64,000 nucleotides of DNA, from assembly GCF_023273855.1 (NCBI RefSeq), contig NZ_CP096884.1:2046001-2110000 (forward strand), read 5' to 3'. The translations under genes were made by a program, and so were the position numbers. This document shows, in pieces, positions 51,135 to 59,458 of the stretch. Each line of letters starts with the position of its first letter. Positions within the stretch are counted from its first letter, which is position 1. The notes under the pieces were generated by a model that saw only the letters and a list, made by a program, of their open reading frames with translations, ran no database searches and had not been told where the DNA came from. This DNA comes from Seonamhaeicola sp. ML3 (GTDB lineage: Bacteria > Bacteroidota > Bacteroidia > Flavobacteriales > Flavobacteriaceae).

Positions 51135-53288
51135 ATGAAACAGTTAATAGTTATCTTAATCACTTTGTTAAGTATACATTTAAGTGCGCAGACCTCAATT
51201 ACAGGAAGTGTTTTAAATACAAAAAACGAACCTATTATAGGGGCCAATGTTTATTTAGAAGGTACTTATGATGGTTGTACCTCTAATGATACAGGAGCCT
51301 TTACATTCGAAACTACCGAGACAGGTACTCATACTTTGGTGGTTTCATACCTTTCTTATGAAACCTACACAATGGTTGGGGACTTATCATATATGAAAGA
51401 TTTGACCATCATACTAAAGGATGATGTTAATACGCTTGATGCTGTTGTGCTTTCAGTTGGAACTTTTGCGGCAGGAGACAACAGTAAGGTAAATGTGCTA
51501 AAACCCCTAGATGTTGTTACAACAGCAAGTGCATTGGGAGACTTTGTTGGTGCTTTACAAACGCTACCAGGAACATCAACCGTATCGGAAGATGGAAGAT
51601 TATTTGTTAGAGGTGGTGATGCCAACGAAACTCAAATATTTATCGACGGGATTAGAGTTTTTACACCATATACGCCCACAACCAATAATACGCCAACACG
51701 AGGACGGTATTCGCCTTTTTTATTCGATGGTATTACGTTTTCTACGGGTGGTTACTCAGCCGAATATGGACAGGCCCTATCTAGTGTTTTGTTGTTGAAT
51801 ACCATTGATGAACCAGATCAAGAAAAAACAGATATTGGAATTATGAGTGTTGGGGCAACATTGGGAAATACCCAAAAATGGAAAAAAAGTTCATTAAGTG
51901 TTAATGCATCTTACATTAATCTAACACCTTATTTAGAGTTGTATCCCGATAGAAACGCATGGGAAAAACCTTTTGAAACAGTTTCTGGGGAGGCTGTGTT
52001 TAGGCAAAAAGCAAATAATGGATTATTCAAATTATATGGTGCTTTCGATGCTACAAATTTTCAATTAACTCAAGAAGATATTAATCACCCAAACGGGGTA
52101 GGCTTCAAATTAAATAATGATAATGTATACGTTAATGGTTCTTATTCTGGAAAATTAAATAGTACTTGGAATGTGTTTGGGGGTTTGAGTTTTACGCATG
52201 CTAATAACCGCATTCAGTTTGATGCCAATAATGTTGATGATACAGAAAACTCCTTACATGCTAAAGTTAAGTTTAAAAATAGAATCAATAACAGGTTTAA
52301 GCTCTATTTTGGAGCAGAGTATTTTGCAACCAATTTTAAGGAAAAGTTCCAAAATGAGACAATTAACACACCTAGTTATGGTTTTGAAAATAATATAGCG
52401 GCTGCTTTTATAGAGGCTGATATTTTTACGTCGAAAGAACTTGCTTTTAAAACTGGCTTAAGAGCAGAGTATAGCGATATTTTTAATGATTTTACTGTAG
52501 CGCCCCGATTATCATTAGGATATAAAACGTCCAATAAAAGCCAGTTGTCTTTGGCTTATGGAAACTTTTATCAGAACCCTTCCAGCAATATTCTAAAGTT
52601 TGAACAAGATTTAAAACCTCAAAACACATCACATTATATAGTGAACTATCAATACAATGATGATGGACGCATTTTTCGAGCGGAAGCATATCTCAAAAAG
52701 TACAATAACCTAGTTAAGTTCGATACACAGTTTGCATCTTTCGATAGTAGTTTTAATAATTCTGGAAATGGGCACGCTAGCGGCATTGATTTCTTTTGGA
52801 GAGATAGTAGAACAATAAAGAATTTTGATTACTGGGCAAGTTACTCTTTTCTGGATACGAAGCGAAATTATAACAATTATCCTGTCGAGGCTCAACCTAA
52901 TTTTGCCAATACACACAATTTGTCTTTAGTAGGTAAGTATTTCATAACCGATTGGAAAAGTCAAGTTGGTTTTAGCTATGGATTTGCATCGGGGAGAACA
53001 TTTACAAATCCTAATATACCAGGATTTTTAAATGAAAAAACAAAGTCGTTTAACAGTTTGAGCTTGAATTGGGCTTATCTTGTATCTCCGCAAAAAATAC
53101 TGTATGCCTCGGTTAATAATGTACTGGGTTTTAAGAACATTAACGGGTATCAGTATTCGAATACTCCAGATTTAAATGGAGATTTTAACAGGCGAGCATT
53201 AAGACCAGCGGCAGATCAATTCTTTTTCATAGGTTTCTTTTGGACAATTAGTGAAGACAAGAAGAGTAATCAATTGGATAATTTGTAA
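51135..53288 (+). CDS. TonB-dependent outer-membrane receptor (717 aa)
   Basis: An outer-membrane transporter powered by TonB. Residues 1-19 are a signal peptide (ITLLSIHLSAQ). A CarboxypepD_reg-like domain follows at about 22-100 (ITGSVLNTKNEPIIGANVYLEG). The plug begins at about 115, and FVRGGDANETQIFIDGIRVFTPY is the plug core at about residues 156-178. A beta-barrel of about 480 residues ends with FFFIGFFWTISEDK. No SusD gene follows and the length is below that of SusC proteins, so a glycan-type SusCD role is unlikely; iron-complex, vitamin or peptide uptake is more likely. A long hairpin at 53286-53332 begins in its stop codon. Confidence 0.93.
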   Translation: MKQLIVILITLLSIHLSAQTSITGSVLNTKNEPIIGANVYLEGTYDGCTSNDTGAFTFETTETGTHTLVVSYLSYETYTMVGDLSYMKDLTIILKDDVNTLDAVVLSVGTFAAGDNSKVNVLKPLDVVTTASALGDFVGALQTLPGTSTVSEDGRLFVRGGDANETQIFIDGIRVFTPYTPTTNNTPTRGRYSPFLFDGITFSTGGYSAEYGQALSSVLLLNTIDEPDQEKTDIGIMSVGATLGNTQKWKKSSLSVNASYINLTPYLELYPDRNAWEKPFETVSGEAVFRQKANNGLFKLYGAFDATNFQLTQEDINHPNGVGFKLNNDNVYVNGSYSGKLNSTWNVFGGLSFTHANNRIQFDANNVDDTENSLHAKVKFKNRINNRFKLYFGAEYFATNFKEKFQNETINTPSYGFENNIAAAFIEADIFTSKELAFKTGLRAEYSDIFNDFTVAPRLSLGYKTSNKSQLSLAYGNFYQNPSSNILKFEQDLKPQNTSHYIVNYQYNDDGRIFRAEAYLKKYNNLVKFDTQFASFDSSFNNSGNGHASGIDFFWRDSRTIKNFDYWASYSFLDTKRNYNNYPVEAQPNFANTHNLSLVGKYFITDWKSQVGFSYGFASGRTFTNPNIPGFLNEKTKSFNSLSLNWAYLVSPQKILYASVNNVLGFKNINGYQYSNTPDLNGDFNRRALRPAADQFFFIGFFWTISEDKKSNQLDNL

Positions 53289-53332
53289 TTATTTGTAGAG
53301 AAAAAACACATGTTTTTATCTGCAAATAATTA
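53286..53332 (+). terminator. Long stem-loop overlapping the receptor stop codon
   Basis: TAATTATTTGTAGA (53286-53299) pairs with TCTGCAAATAATTA (53319-53332) with one G-T pair, and an inner AAAAAC/GTTTTT stem extends it to an ACAT loop. The stop codon TAA of the receptor gene is the start of the stem. No T run follows. It can end or slow transcription before the kinase gene, whose GTG start lies 42 bases further on. Confidence 0.6.
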
Positions 53333-53373
53333 ATTATATTGCTGTTGATTAATAATTTTAATAAATCATATTT

Positions 53374-54378
53374 GTGGGACAGGTCATAACATTCGGAGAG
53401 GTTTTAATGCGTATTTCACCTCGTGGCAAAAAGAAGTTCATTCAATCTAACGTGGTTGAGTTTTTTTTTGGTGGAACAGAATTAAATGTTGGTATTTCTA
53501 TTGCAAACTTTGGCGGAAAGGTTAAGCATATTAGTGTGGTTTCTGATGATTTTATTGGTGATACGGCTATTTCCTATATCAACAAGTTTGGGGTTAGTAC
53601 ATCTTCTATTGGCAGAACGAAAAGACCTTTAGGTGTTTATTTTTTTGAAGTTGGAGCAGTTATGAGACCCAGTACGATATCTTATAACCGGTCTCATTCA
53701 TCGTTTTCAGAAATAAAACCAGAAATGGTGAACTGGCAAAAAGCATTGGCAAAGGGAGAGTGGATGCATTGGACGGGTATTACGCCGGCATTATCTAAAA
53801 ATGCATTCGATATACTAAAGGCGGGTTTAACTTTAGCAAGGGAAAAAGGCATGACCGTTTCTGCAGATCCAACTTACAGAAGTGGTTTATGGAAATATGG
53901 TAAAGACCCCAAACAGGCATTAATTGAATTGTTAGAGCTTTCTACGGTCTTTATTGGGGGTATAAATGAAATGAACGAGGTTCTAGGTACTAATTATTCA
54001 TACTCTAACGAAGATTTTATTGAAGCCTCCAAGCAATTAATGCAAAAGTTTCCATCTATAGAGAAGGTGTTCGATAAGATACGCACTTCTTTAAACTCCT
54101 CATGGCATAAAATAAGAGCCAGAATGTGGAATGGGGAACATTTTCAGGAAACAGAAGATTTAGATATTACTCATATAGTGGATCGTATTGGTACAGGTGA
54201 TGCTTTTGCTGCAGGGTTGATTTATGGGCTTAGACGTTTTGACGATTTTAAAGCGATGAAATTCGCAAGTGCTGCTTGTGCTTTAAAACATACTTACGAG
54301 GGAGATGTTAACTTAACCACGGTAAACGAGGTTATGGGTATTTTAGACGGAAATACTTCAGGAAGATTTAATAGGTAA
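53374..54378 (+). CDS. PfkB-family sugar kinase, 2-dehydro-3-deoxygluconokinase type (334 aa)
   Basis: A ribokinase-like cytoplasmic kinase. The opening VITFGEVLMRISPRGKKKF and FFFGGTELNVGISIANFGGK match 2-keto-3-deoxygluconate kinase (KdgK), which phosphorylates KDG before aldolase cleavage. The ATP-site signature reads DRIGTGDAFAAGLIYGL with the catalytic base Asp276. The start codon is GTG. No KDPG aldolase or uronate genes are next to it, so the pathway partner must lie elsewhere in the genome. Other PfkB sugars cannot be excluded. It is about 85 bases after the receptor gene. Confidence 0.85.
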   Translation: MGQVITFGEVLMRISPRGKKKFIQSNVVEFFFGGTELNVGISIANFGGKVKHISVVSDDFIGDTAISYINKFGVSTSSIGRTKRPLGVYFFEVGAVMRPSTISYNRSHSSFSEIKPEMVNWQKALAKGEWMHWTGITPALSKNAFDILKAGLTLAREKGMTVSADPTYRSGLWKYGKDPKQALIELLELSTVFIGGINEMNEVLGTNYSYSNEDFIEASKQLMQKFPSIEKVFDKIRTSLNSSWHKIRARMWNGEHFQETEDLDITHIVDRIGTGDAFAAGLIYGLRRFDDFKAMKFASAACALKHTYEGDVNLTTVNEVMGILDGNTSGRFNR

Positions 54379-54416
54379 ATTATTAAACTTTTGTCTTCGT
54401 TTTATTTTAGTTCCCG

Positions 54417-54437
54417 AAGTTTCAGCAAACTTTTTTT
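54417..54437 (+). terminator. Weak terminator-like hairpin after the sugar kinase
   Basis: AAGTTT pairs with AAACTT around a CAGC loop, followed by a run of T to 54437. The six-base stem is AT-rich and weak. It lies 38 bases after the kinase stop codon. The remaining 240 bases to the tonB gene hold no gene that I can see. Confidence 0.4.
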
Positions 54438-54677
54438 ATCATTCTTGTTCGCAACTATAAAAGAGGTGAAATTCACTTATTATTCATGTTTTAGTTCGGT
54501 TAAAATAATCCACTAGTATTAAAAAAAACTTTTTCTATTCATTAAAATACTACCTTTTTAATGGAAAACACTTTGCTTAAGGTGTTGCTTTACAGTGTTT
54601 AAGGTCGGTTATTCATGATTTTGGTCATAGTTTAATACTATGTTTAATCATAACTTTAAGATATAAATTTTAGAGTC

Positions 54678-55412
54678 ATGAAACCAAAAAAGAATCCAAA
54701 CTTAGAAATTGGCCGCAATAGCAGCTTGTATTTTGCTATTGGGTTAAACTTGATGTTACTTTTTTCGTGGCAGATGTTAGAATTCAAGACTTACGAAAAA
54801 GATGTAGTATCTATTGACGTTTTAGAAATGGAGAATGAATTGGAAGAAGAAATTCCAATTGTTGATCAAATAGCAACACCTCCGCCACCACCACCGCCTC
54901 CAGCTGTAATTCAGGAGAATTTACAGATTGTAGAGGATGTAGAAGATGTTGAAGAAACCATAATCGAAAGTACTGAAACAAGTCAGGACGATGCCATAGC
55001 CGATGTTGTGGTAGAAGTTAGCGATGTTGAGGTTGTTGAAATTGAAGAGGAGGTAGAGGTAGCATTCGCTGTTATTGAGGATGTTCCTGTTTATCCAGGC
55101 TGTGAAGGGTTGTCTAAAGTTAAAACTAAGGCTTGTTTTCAAAAGAAAATACAAGAACATGTTATAAACCACTTTACTTACCCGCAATCTGCTTTAGATA
55201 TGGGTATTCAAGGTCGAGTTTCAGTTTTGTTTGTAATAAACTCCAAAGGCTATGTTTCAGGAATTAGATCCAGAGGGCCTGATAGGGTCTTAGAAAAAGA
55301 GGCAGAACGCATTATTGGTCTTTTACCAAAGATGAAACCTGGCAAACAAAGAGGTAAACCTGTTAAAGTATCTTATGCAGTGCCTATCTTCTTCAAGTAT
55401 CAGGAAGGTTAG
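54678..55412 (+). CDS. TonB energy-transducing protein (244 aa)
   Basis: A TonB protein that carries proton-motive-force energy to outer-membrane receptors. A single transmembrane helix lies at about residues 14-35 (SSLYFAIGLNLMLLFSWQM). A proline run of eight residues (TPPPPPPPPAV, about 73-83) and an acidic Val/Glu-rich spacer span the periplasm. The C-terminal TonB domain, from about residue 150, contains GRVSVLFVINSKGYVSGI and VKVSYAVPIFF. It is transcribed alone with a strong terminator 32 bases downstream. ExbB/ExbD genes are not in the window. Confidence 0.93.
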   Translation: MKPKKNPNLEIGRNSSLYFAIGLNLMLLFSWQMLEFKTYEKDVVSIDVLEMENELEEEIPIVDQIATPPPPPPPPAVIQENLQIVEDVEDVEETIIESTETSQDDAIADVVVEVSDVEVVEIEEEVEVAFAVIEDVPVYPGCEGLSKVKTKACFQKKIQEHVINHFTYPQSALDMGIQGRVSVLFVINSKGYVSGIRSRGPDRVLEKEAERIIGLLPKMKPGKQRGKPVKVSYAVPIFFKYQEG

Positions 55413-55444
55413 GGGTGTAAATCGTACTTTATATCAATGTGGGG

Positions 55445-55478
55445 AAGCCAAGAGATTACAAATCTCTTGGCTTTTTTT
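55445..55478 (+). terminator. Strong terminator after tonB
   Basis: AAGCCAAGAGATT (55445-55457) pairs perfectly with AATCTCTTGGCTT (55461-55473) around a 3-base ACA loop and runs into seven T residues. It begins 33 bases after the stop codon. Confidence 0.93.
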
Positions 55479-55581
55479 GATGATTTACGGTTCATCTCAC
55501 AAAAACAACAATTCGGTAATTCAATTTTTAAATATGTTGACTTTTGGGAGATATTTGTTTCACAATTAAAAACAAAATAAT

Positions 55582-56010
55582 ATGCAAAATCTAGCAACAA
55601 TTTTTTCTTTGATAGTTCTTAGTGTGTTTCAGGCAATGTATTCTCAAAGTGAAGAACAGAATACAATTACTGTTACGATCACAAATTTCGATACCAATCA
55701 AGGAAACGCAGTAATTGGTTTATACAATTCAGAGGGTGATTTTCTGGTAAAAAGTTATAAGAGCATACACACAAACATAACAAACCATAGTTGTAAAGTG
55801 GTATTTGAAAACATTCCCGATGGTGTTTACGCTATATCCATGTTCCACGATGAAAATGACAATAAAATACTAGACAAAGGCTCTTGGGGAATACCTAAAG
55901 AAGATTATGGTTGTTCTAATAACGCTAAGGGCTTTATGGGGCCACCAAAATGGAAGGATGCTAAATTCGAGGTAAAAGGAAAATCAATAAATCAACATAT
56001 AAAACTTTAA
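55582..56010 (+). CDS. DUF2141 domain secreted protein (142 aa)
   Basis: A small exported protein with a signal peptide (LIVLSVFQAMYSQ) and a beta-rich domain of the DUF2141 family: TVTITNFDTNQGNAVIGLYNSEGDF, then DGVYAISMFHDENDNKILDK (residues about 86-105), and a C-terminal GFMGPPKWKDAKFEV. The function of the family is unknown. It is the first gene of an operon that continues with a TPR-like protein, a LytS-type kinase, two 2TM proteins and a LytTR regulator, with gaps of about 13 to 32 bases. Confidence 0.9.
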   Translation: MQNLATIFSLIVLSVFQAMYSQSEEQNTITVTITNFDTNQGNAVIGLYNSEGDFLVKSYKSIHTNITNHSCKVVFENIPDGVYAISMFHDENDNKILDKGSWGIPKEDYGCSNNAKGFMGPPKWKDAKFEVKGKSINQHIKL

Positions 56011-56023
56011 AAATCAATCAAAA

Positions 56024-56647
56024 ATGAAAAATGTAATCATTATGGCCGTGTTGCTTATTACAGGGCTCGGACAATCTCAAAGTAATTATGAAAAAGGAAT
56101 GAACAAGGCTTTCGAGCTTTGGGGGCAAGGTAACCCAACAGAAGCTGCAAATTTATTCGAGAGAATAGCCAATGTAGAGCAGGATAATTGGTTGCCATCC
56201 TATTACGTGGCCCAAATTAATGTAATTTATAGTTTTGGAGAAAAGGATAAAGATAAGTTAACGTCGAAGTTGAAAAAAGCTCAGGATTTCATTAACGACG
56301 CCACTGCTATTTCTAAAAACAATCCTGAAATCATGGTGTTACAGGCCTTGTTGTATACGGCTTGGGTAGCGCACGATGGTGCAACTTATGGCATGACTAT
56401 GTCGCCAAAAGTAACCGAGATTTATGCTAAGGCAAAAGCCATTAATCCTAATAACCCAAGAGTGGTGTATTGTGAAACAGAGTGGAATATGGGGGCGGCC
56501 AAATTTTTTGGACAGGACACAGCACCGTTTTGTAAAGATTTAGAAAAAGCCTTAGAACTTTTTGCTAATTTTAAAGCTGAAACTCAATTTCATCCTAGTT
56601 GGGGAAAAGATCGCGTTGAATCGTTATTGAATTCTTGCGGACAATAA
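56024..56647 (+). CDS. TPR-like secreted protein (207 aa)
   Basis: An exported protein (signal LLITGLGQSQS) made of helical pairs of the tetratricopeptide type: YEKGMNKAFELWGQGNPTEAANLFERIA at residues 22-49, a second pair around DKLTSKLKKAQDFINDATAI, and a third around YAKAKAINPNNPRVVYCETEWNMGAA. The C-terminus is Trp- and Cys-containing. Function unknown; TPR proteins bind partner proteins. It lies in the same operon as the kinase and regulator genes, 13 bases after the DUF2141 gene. Confidence 0.88.
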   Translation: MKNVIIMAVLLITGLGQSQSNYEKGMNKAFELWGQGNPTEAANLFERIANVEQDNWLPSYYVAQINVIYSFGEKDKDKLTSKLKKAQDFINDATAISKNNPEIMVLQALLYTAWVAHDGATYGMTMSPKVTEIYAKAKAINPNNPRVVYCETEWNMGAAKFFGQDTAPFCKDLEKALELFANFKAETQFHPSWGKDRVESLLNSCGQ

Positions 56648-56679
56648 CGGAAACAAATTTTAATACTTAAAATAACGAA

Positions 56680-58023
56680 ATGAAACACCTAGTTAAAAAT
56701 ATAATAATCTGTTTTATAATTGGAATAACCGTGTTTTTAGCTGGGAGCTTCCTTTCTGATGGGTTTGATAATAAAAGTACCGAAGAATTATTGCTAAGCT
56801 TTGTGCTTTATCAACTTTACTCGTTCGTTATCGGGTTTTCCAACATGTATTTTTTCGATTATATGAATAATCGCTTTTGGAAGAAAAATGAAACCGTAAA
56901 GCGTATTTTAATAGGAGTTTTTGGTGCAACTTTAATTACTCTAGCGTGTTTGTTTGTTATGAATTTGCTGGTCGCTGTAAGTTTAAGAGGTTGGTCTGTT
57001 CAGCAGTTTTTATCAAATCAATCATTTGGTAATTATGAATTTGGTCTATGGGTTACGCTCATTGCTTTATTAATATTCCATGCTATTTATTTTTATAATA
57101 GATATCAACAAAACAGAATAAAAGAGCAAAAGGTAATTGCTGGTACCGCTAGTGCTAAATTCGATGCTTTAAAGAATCAGCTAGACCCACATTTTCTGTT
57201 TAACAGTCTAAATGTTTTAACTAGCTTAATTGATGAGAATCCAGATAAAGCACAAGATTTTACAACTTCGTTGTCTAAAGTATATCGTTATGTTTTGGAG
57301 CAAAAAAATAAGGAATTAGTTTCTGTAGATGAAGAACTGCAGTTTGCCAAAACTTACATGTCTTTGTTAAAAATGCGATTTGAAGACAGTATTGTTTTTA
57401 ACATGCCAGAAAAGGCTATCAATCCAGAAAGCAAGGTGGTGCCTTTGTCGCTTCAGTTATTGTTAGAGAATGCAGTTAAGCATAATATGGTTACCTCTAG
57501 TAAACCATTGCACATAAAGATTTTAGAAGAAGATGGGTATTTAATAGTTCAGAATAACCTACAGCCCAAGCAAATAGTGAAAAAGAGTAGCGGTGTCGGC
57601 CTAAGTAATATTATGCAGCGCTACGACTTATTAACCACAAGAAAAATAGATATCAATAAAGAATCAACTAAGTTTTCGGTAGCTATACCGATACTTACAA
57701 AACAAATATCGGTTATGAGACCAAAATCATCAAATGAAATAGACGACAGTTATTTGCGTGCTCGAAATCACGTAGAAGAGCTTAAAGGCTTTTATTATAG
57801 CCTAGTATCATACATTTTTGTAATTCCTTTTTTAGCTTTTATCAATTATAAGACCTATTGGAACTTCCAATGGTTTTGGTTTCCCATGTTAGGTTGGGGA
57901 ATAGGGTTGGTGTTTCAGGCCTTCAGAGTTTTTGTAAACGATGGTGCCTTTGGAAGAAACTGGGAAAAACGAAAAATTGAACAGTTCATGCGAGATGAGG
58001 AATCATCATCTCGATGGAATTAA
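56680..58023 (+). CDS. LytS/YehU-type sensor histidine kinase with C-terminal 2TM domain (447 aa)
   Basis: A membrane histidine kinase with four N-terminal helices (to about residue 145) followed by a cytoplasmic His_kinase domain. The conserved phospho-acceptor is His171 in LDPHFLFNSLN. The ATPase part has LLLENAVKHN at about residue 263 and GVGLSNIMQRY at about 306-316. After the kinase, about residues 355-447 form a second membrane module, the 2TM domain (RNHVEELKGFYYSLVSY, then two helices and EKRKIEQFMRDEE), which is shared with the next two genes. The partner regulator is the LytTR gene at 58702. Confidence 0.93.
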   Translation: MKHLVKNIIICFIIGITVFLAGSFLSDGFDNKSTEELLLSFVLYQLYSFVIGFSNMYFFDYMNNRFWKKNETVKRILIGVFGATLITLACLFVMNLLVAVSLRGWSVQQFLSNQSFGNYEFGLWVTLIALLIFHAIYFYNRYQQNRIKEQKVIAGTASAKFDALKNQLDPHFLFNSLNVLTSLIDENPDKAQDFTTSLSKVYRYVLEQKNKELVSVDEELQFAKTYMSLLKMRFEDSIVFNMPEKAINPESKVVPLSLQLLLENAVKHNMVTSSKPLHIKILEEDGYLIVQNNLQPKQIVKKSSGVGLSNIMQRYDLLTTRKIDINKESTKFSVAIPILTKQISVMRPKSSNEIDDSYLRARNHVEELKGFYYSLVSYIFVIPFLAFINYKTYWNFQWFWFPMLGWGIGLVFQAFRVFVNDGAFGRNWEKRKIEQFMRDEESSSRWN

Positions 58024-58035
58024 AAAAAACAACTT

Positions 58036-58365
58036 ATGAGACGATTAGAAGAAACAAATACAGAGGATAGATTTAGAAAGGAAGATGCTTATTTAAGAGC
58101 TCAAAAAAGAATAAAGGAGCTTAAAGGTTTTTATGCCCATGCTTTTTGGTACGTGGCCGTTAATATTTTTATTTTCGTGACTATCGGTGCGAATTCAAAC
58201 TGGAACGTTTGGCACTTTGGTACCTTTGCGACACCTATATTTTGGGGTATTGGCTTAGCTTTTCATGCCCTTGGTGTTTTTGGAAAGAATTTATTTTTCA
58301 GTAAATCTTGGGAAGAGAGACAAATCAAGAAGTTTCTCGAAGAAGATGAAAGGAGATTGAATTGA
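58036..58365 (+). CDS. 2TM-domain membrane protein (109 aa)
   Basis: A small membrane protein consisting almost only of a 2TM domain: AYLRAQKRIKELKGFYAHAFWYVAV as helix 1 opening, a second helix FATPIFWGIGLAFHALGVFG, and the C-terminal signature SKSWEERQIKKFLEEDERR. It closely resembles the C-terminal part of the preceding histidine kinase and the next protein, and so may pair with them in the membrane. The family occurs next to LytS/LytTR kinases in flavobacteria; function unknown. It lies 12 bases after the kinase stop. Confidence 0.9.
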   Translation: MRRLEETNTEDRFRKEDAYLRAQKRIKELKGFYAHAFWYVAVNIFIFVTIGANSNWNVWHFGTFATPIFWGIGLAFHALGVFGKNLFFSKSWEERQIKKFLEEDERRLN

Positions 58366-58367
58366 CC

Positions 58368-58700
58368 ATGGCATCCAAAGAGGATATAAACAAGTATTCC
58401 AAAGCTAAAGAGCGGGTTAAACATGTTAAAATGTTTTATTTGCATTTGGTGGGGTATTTTATAGTTGTAGTACTTTTGTTGTACAATGTTTATATTTTAG
58501 GAGAAAACAACCCATACAAAGATTTCTTTCTATGGTTTAATTCCATCATAATTATAGCTTGGACGGTTTTTATCATATTGCATGGTAGGTGGGTGTTTAA
58601 AGGCAAAACATTTTTCTCTAAATCATGGGAAGACAAGAAAGCTCGTGAATTTTTGGAAAAACAAAAAGATAAAGACGATAATACAAAAATTTGGGAATAA
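58368..58700 (+). CDS. 2TM-domain membrane protein, second copy (110 aa)
   Basis: The second stand-alone 2TM protein, with AKERVKHVKMFYLHLVGYFIV as the first part, a second helix NSIIIIAWTVFIILHGRWVF, and the terminal SKSWEDKKAREFLEKQK. I use the ATG at 58368; an in-frame TTG at 58362 would overlap the upstream stop codon. It is a diverged duplicate of the neighbour at 58036 and of the C-terminus of the kinase. It is adjacent to the response regulator (1-base gap), so all are co-translated. Confidence 0.88.
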   Translation: MASKEDINKYSKAKERVKHVKMFYLHLVGYFIVVVLLLYNVYILGENNPYKDFFLWFNSIIIIAWTVFIILHGRWVFKGKTFFSKSWEDKKAREFLEKQKDKDDNTKIWE

Positions 58701-58701
58701 C

Positions 58702-59457
58702 ATGAGAGTCATAATTATAGAAGATGAAAAACCATCGGCAAGACGTTTGCAACGTATGCTCGAAAAGTTAAATATTCAAGCCGAGACGATGCTACATTCT
58801 GTAGAGGAATCTTTGTCTTGGTTTCAGGAGAACGAACATCCCGATTTAATTTTTTTAGATATTCAGTTAAGTGATGGATTGTCCTTCGAAATTTTTGAGG
58901 CCATAACCATTAAATCGGCTATAATTTTTACCACTGCCTACGATGAATACGCACTTCAGGCCTTTAAGCTCAATAGTATCGACTATTTACTTAAGCCTAT
59001 TGATTCTGAAGATTTAAAAACCGCAGTCGATAAGTATAAGGAGCGTTCTCCAGAAAAACAGGCTGTGACTTTAGATTTTTCGGATATTAAGAAGCTATTG
59101 GTCAATCCTATAGATAGGGAATATAAGAAGCGATTTTCTGTAAAAGTCGGGCAGCATTTAAAACTCATAAATGTTGACGATATTGAGTGTTTTTACAGTG
59201 AAAACAAAGGCACTTATTTACATACTGCTGAAGGTAGAAATTATCTTTTGGATAAAACTTTAGACCAACTCGAGGACGAGCTGGAACCTCGCTCATTCTT
59301 TAGGATAAACCGAAAATTCTATGTGAATATCAATGCCATTAGGGATATGGTAAGTTACACCAATTCAAGGTTGCAAATTAAATTGAACTCTTACAAAGAG
59401 CAAGATGTTATTGTGGCGAGAGAACGTGTAAAAGATTTTAAATCTTGGTTGGAATAA
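58702..59457 (+). CDS. LytTR-type response regulator (251 aa)
   Basis: A response regulator with an N-terminal receiver domain (MRVIIIEDEKPSARRL; phospho-acceptor Asp53 in DLIFLDIQL; LLKPIDSEDL near residue 98) and a C-terminal LytTR DNA-binding domain (about residues 150-250, with DIECFYSENKGTYLHTAEG and FFRINRKFYVNINAI). The ATG at 58702 is the true start; an upstream in-frame extension into the preceding gene is an artefact. It is the partner of the LytS-type kinase at 56680. The stop codon is one base away from the stop codon of the convergent lpxB gene. Confidence 0.95.
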   Translation: MRVIIIEDEKPSARRLQRMLEKLNIQAETMLHSVEESLSWFQENEHPDLIFLDIQLSDGLSFEIFEAITIKSAIIFTTAYDEYALQAFKLNSIDYLLKPIDSEDLKTAVDKYKERSPEKQAVTLDFSDIKKLLVNPIDREYKKRFSVKVGQHLKLINVDDIECFYSENKGTYLHTAEGRNYLLDKTLDQLEDELEPRSFFRINRKFYVNINAIRDMVSYTNSRLQIKLNSYKEQDVIVARERVKDFKSWLE

Positions 59458-59458
59458 G

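Noticed and set aside
51135-53288. The TonB-dependent receptor as the missing SusC of the laminarin locus
   Set aside because: It lies about 28 kb away, has no SusD neighbour, is only 717 residues long and sits beside an unrelated sigma factor.
58582-58701. A 40-residue N-terminal extension of the LytTR regulator
   Set aside because: It lies in another frame of the 2TM gene, and the ATG at 58702 starts exactly at the normal receiver domain sequence.
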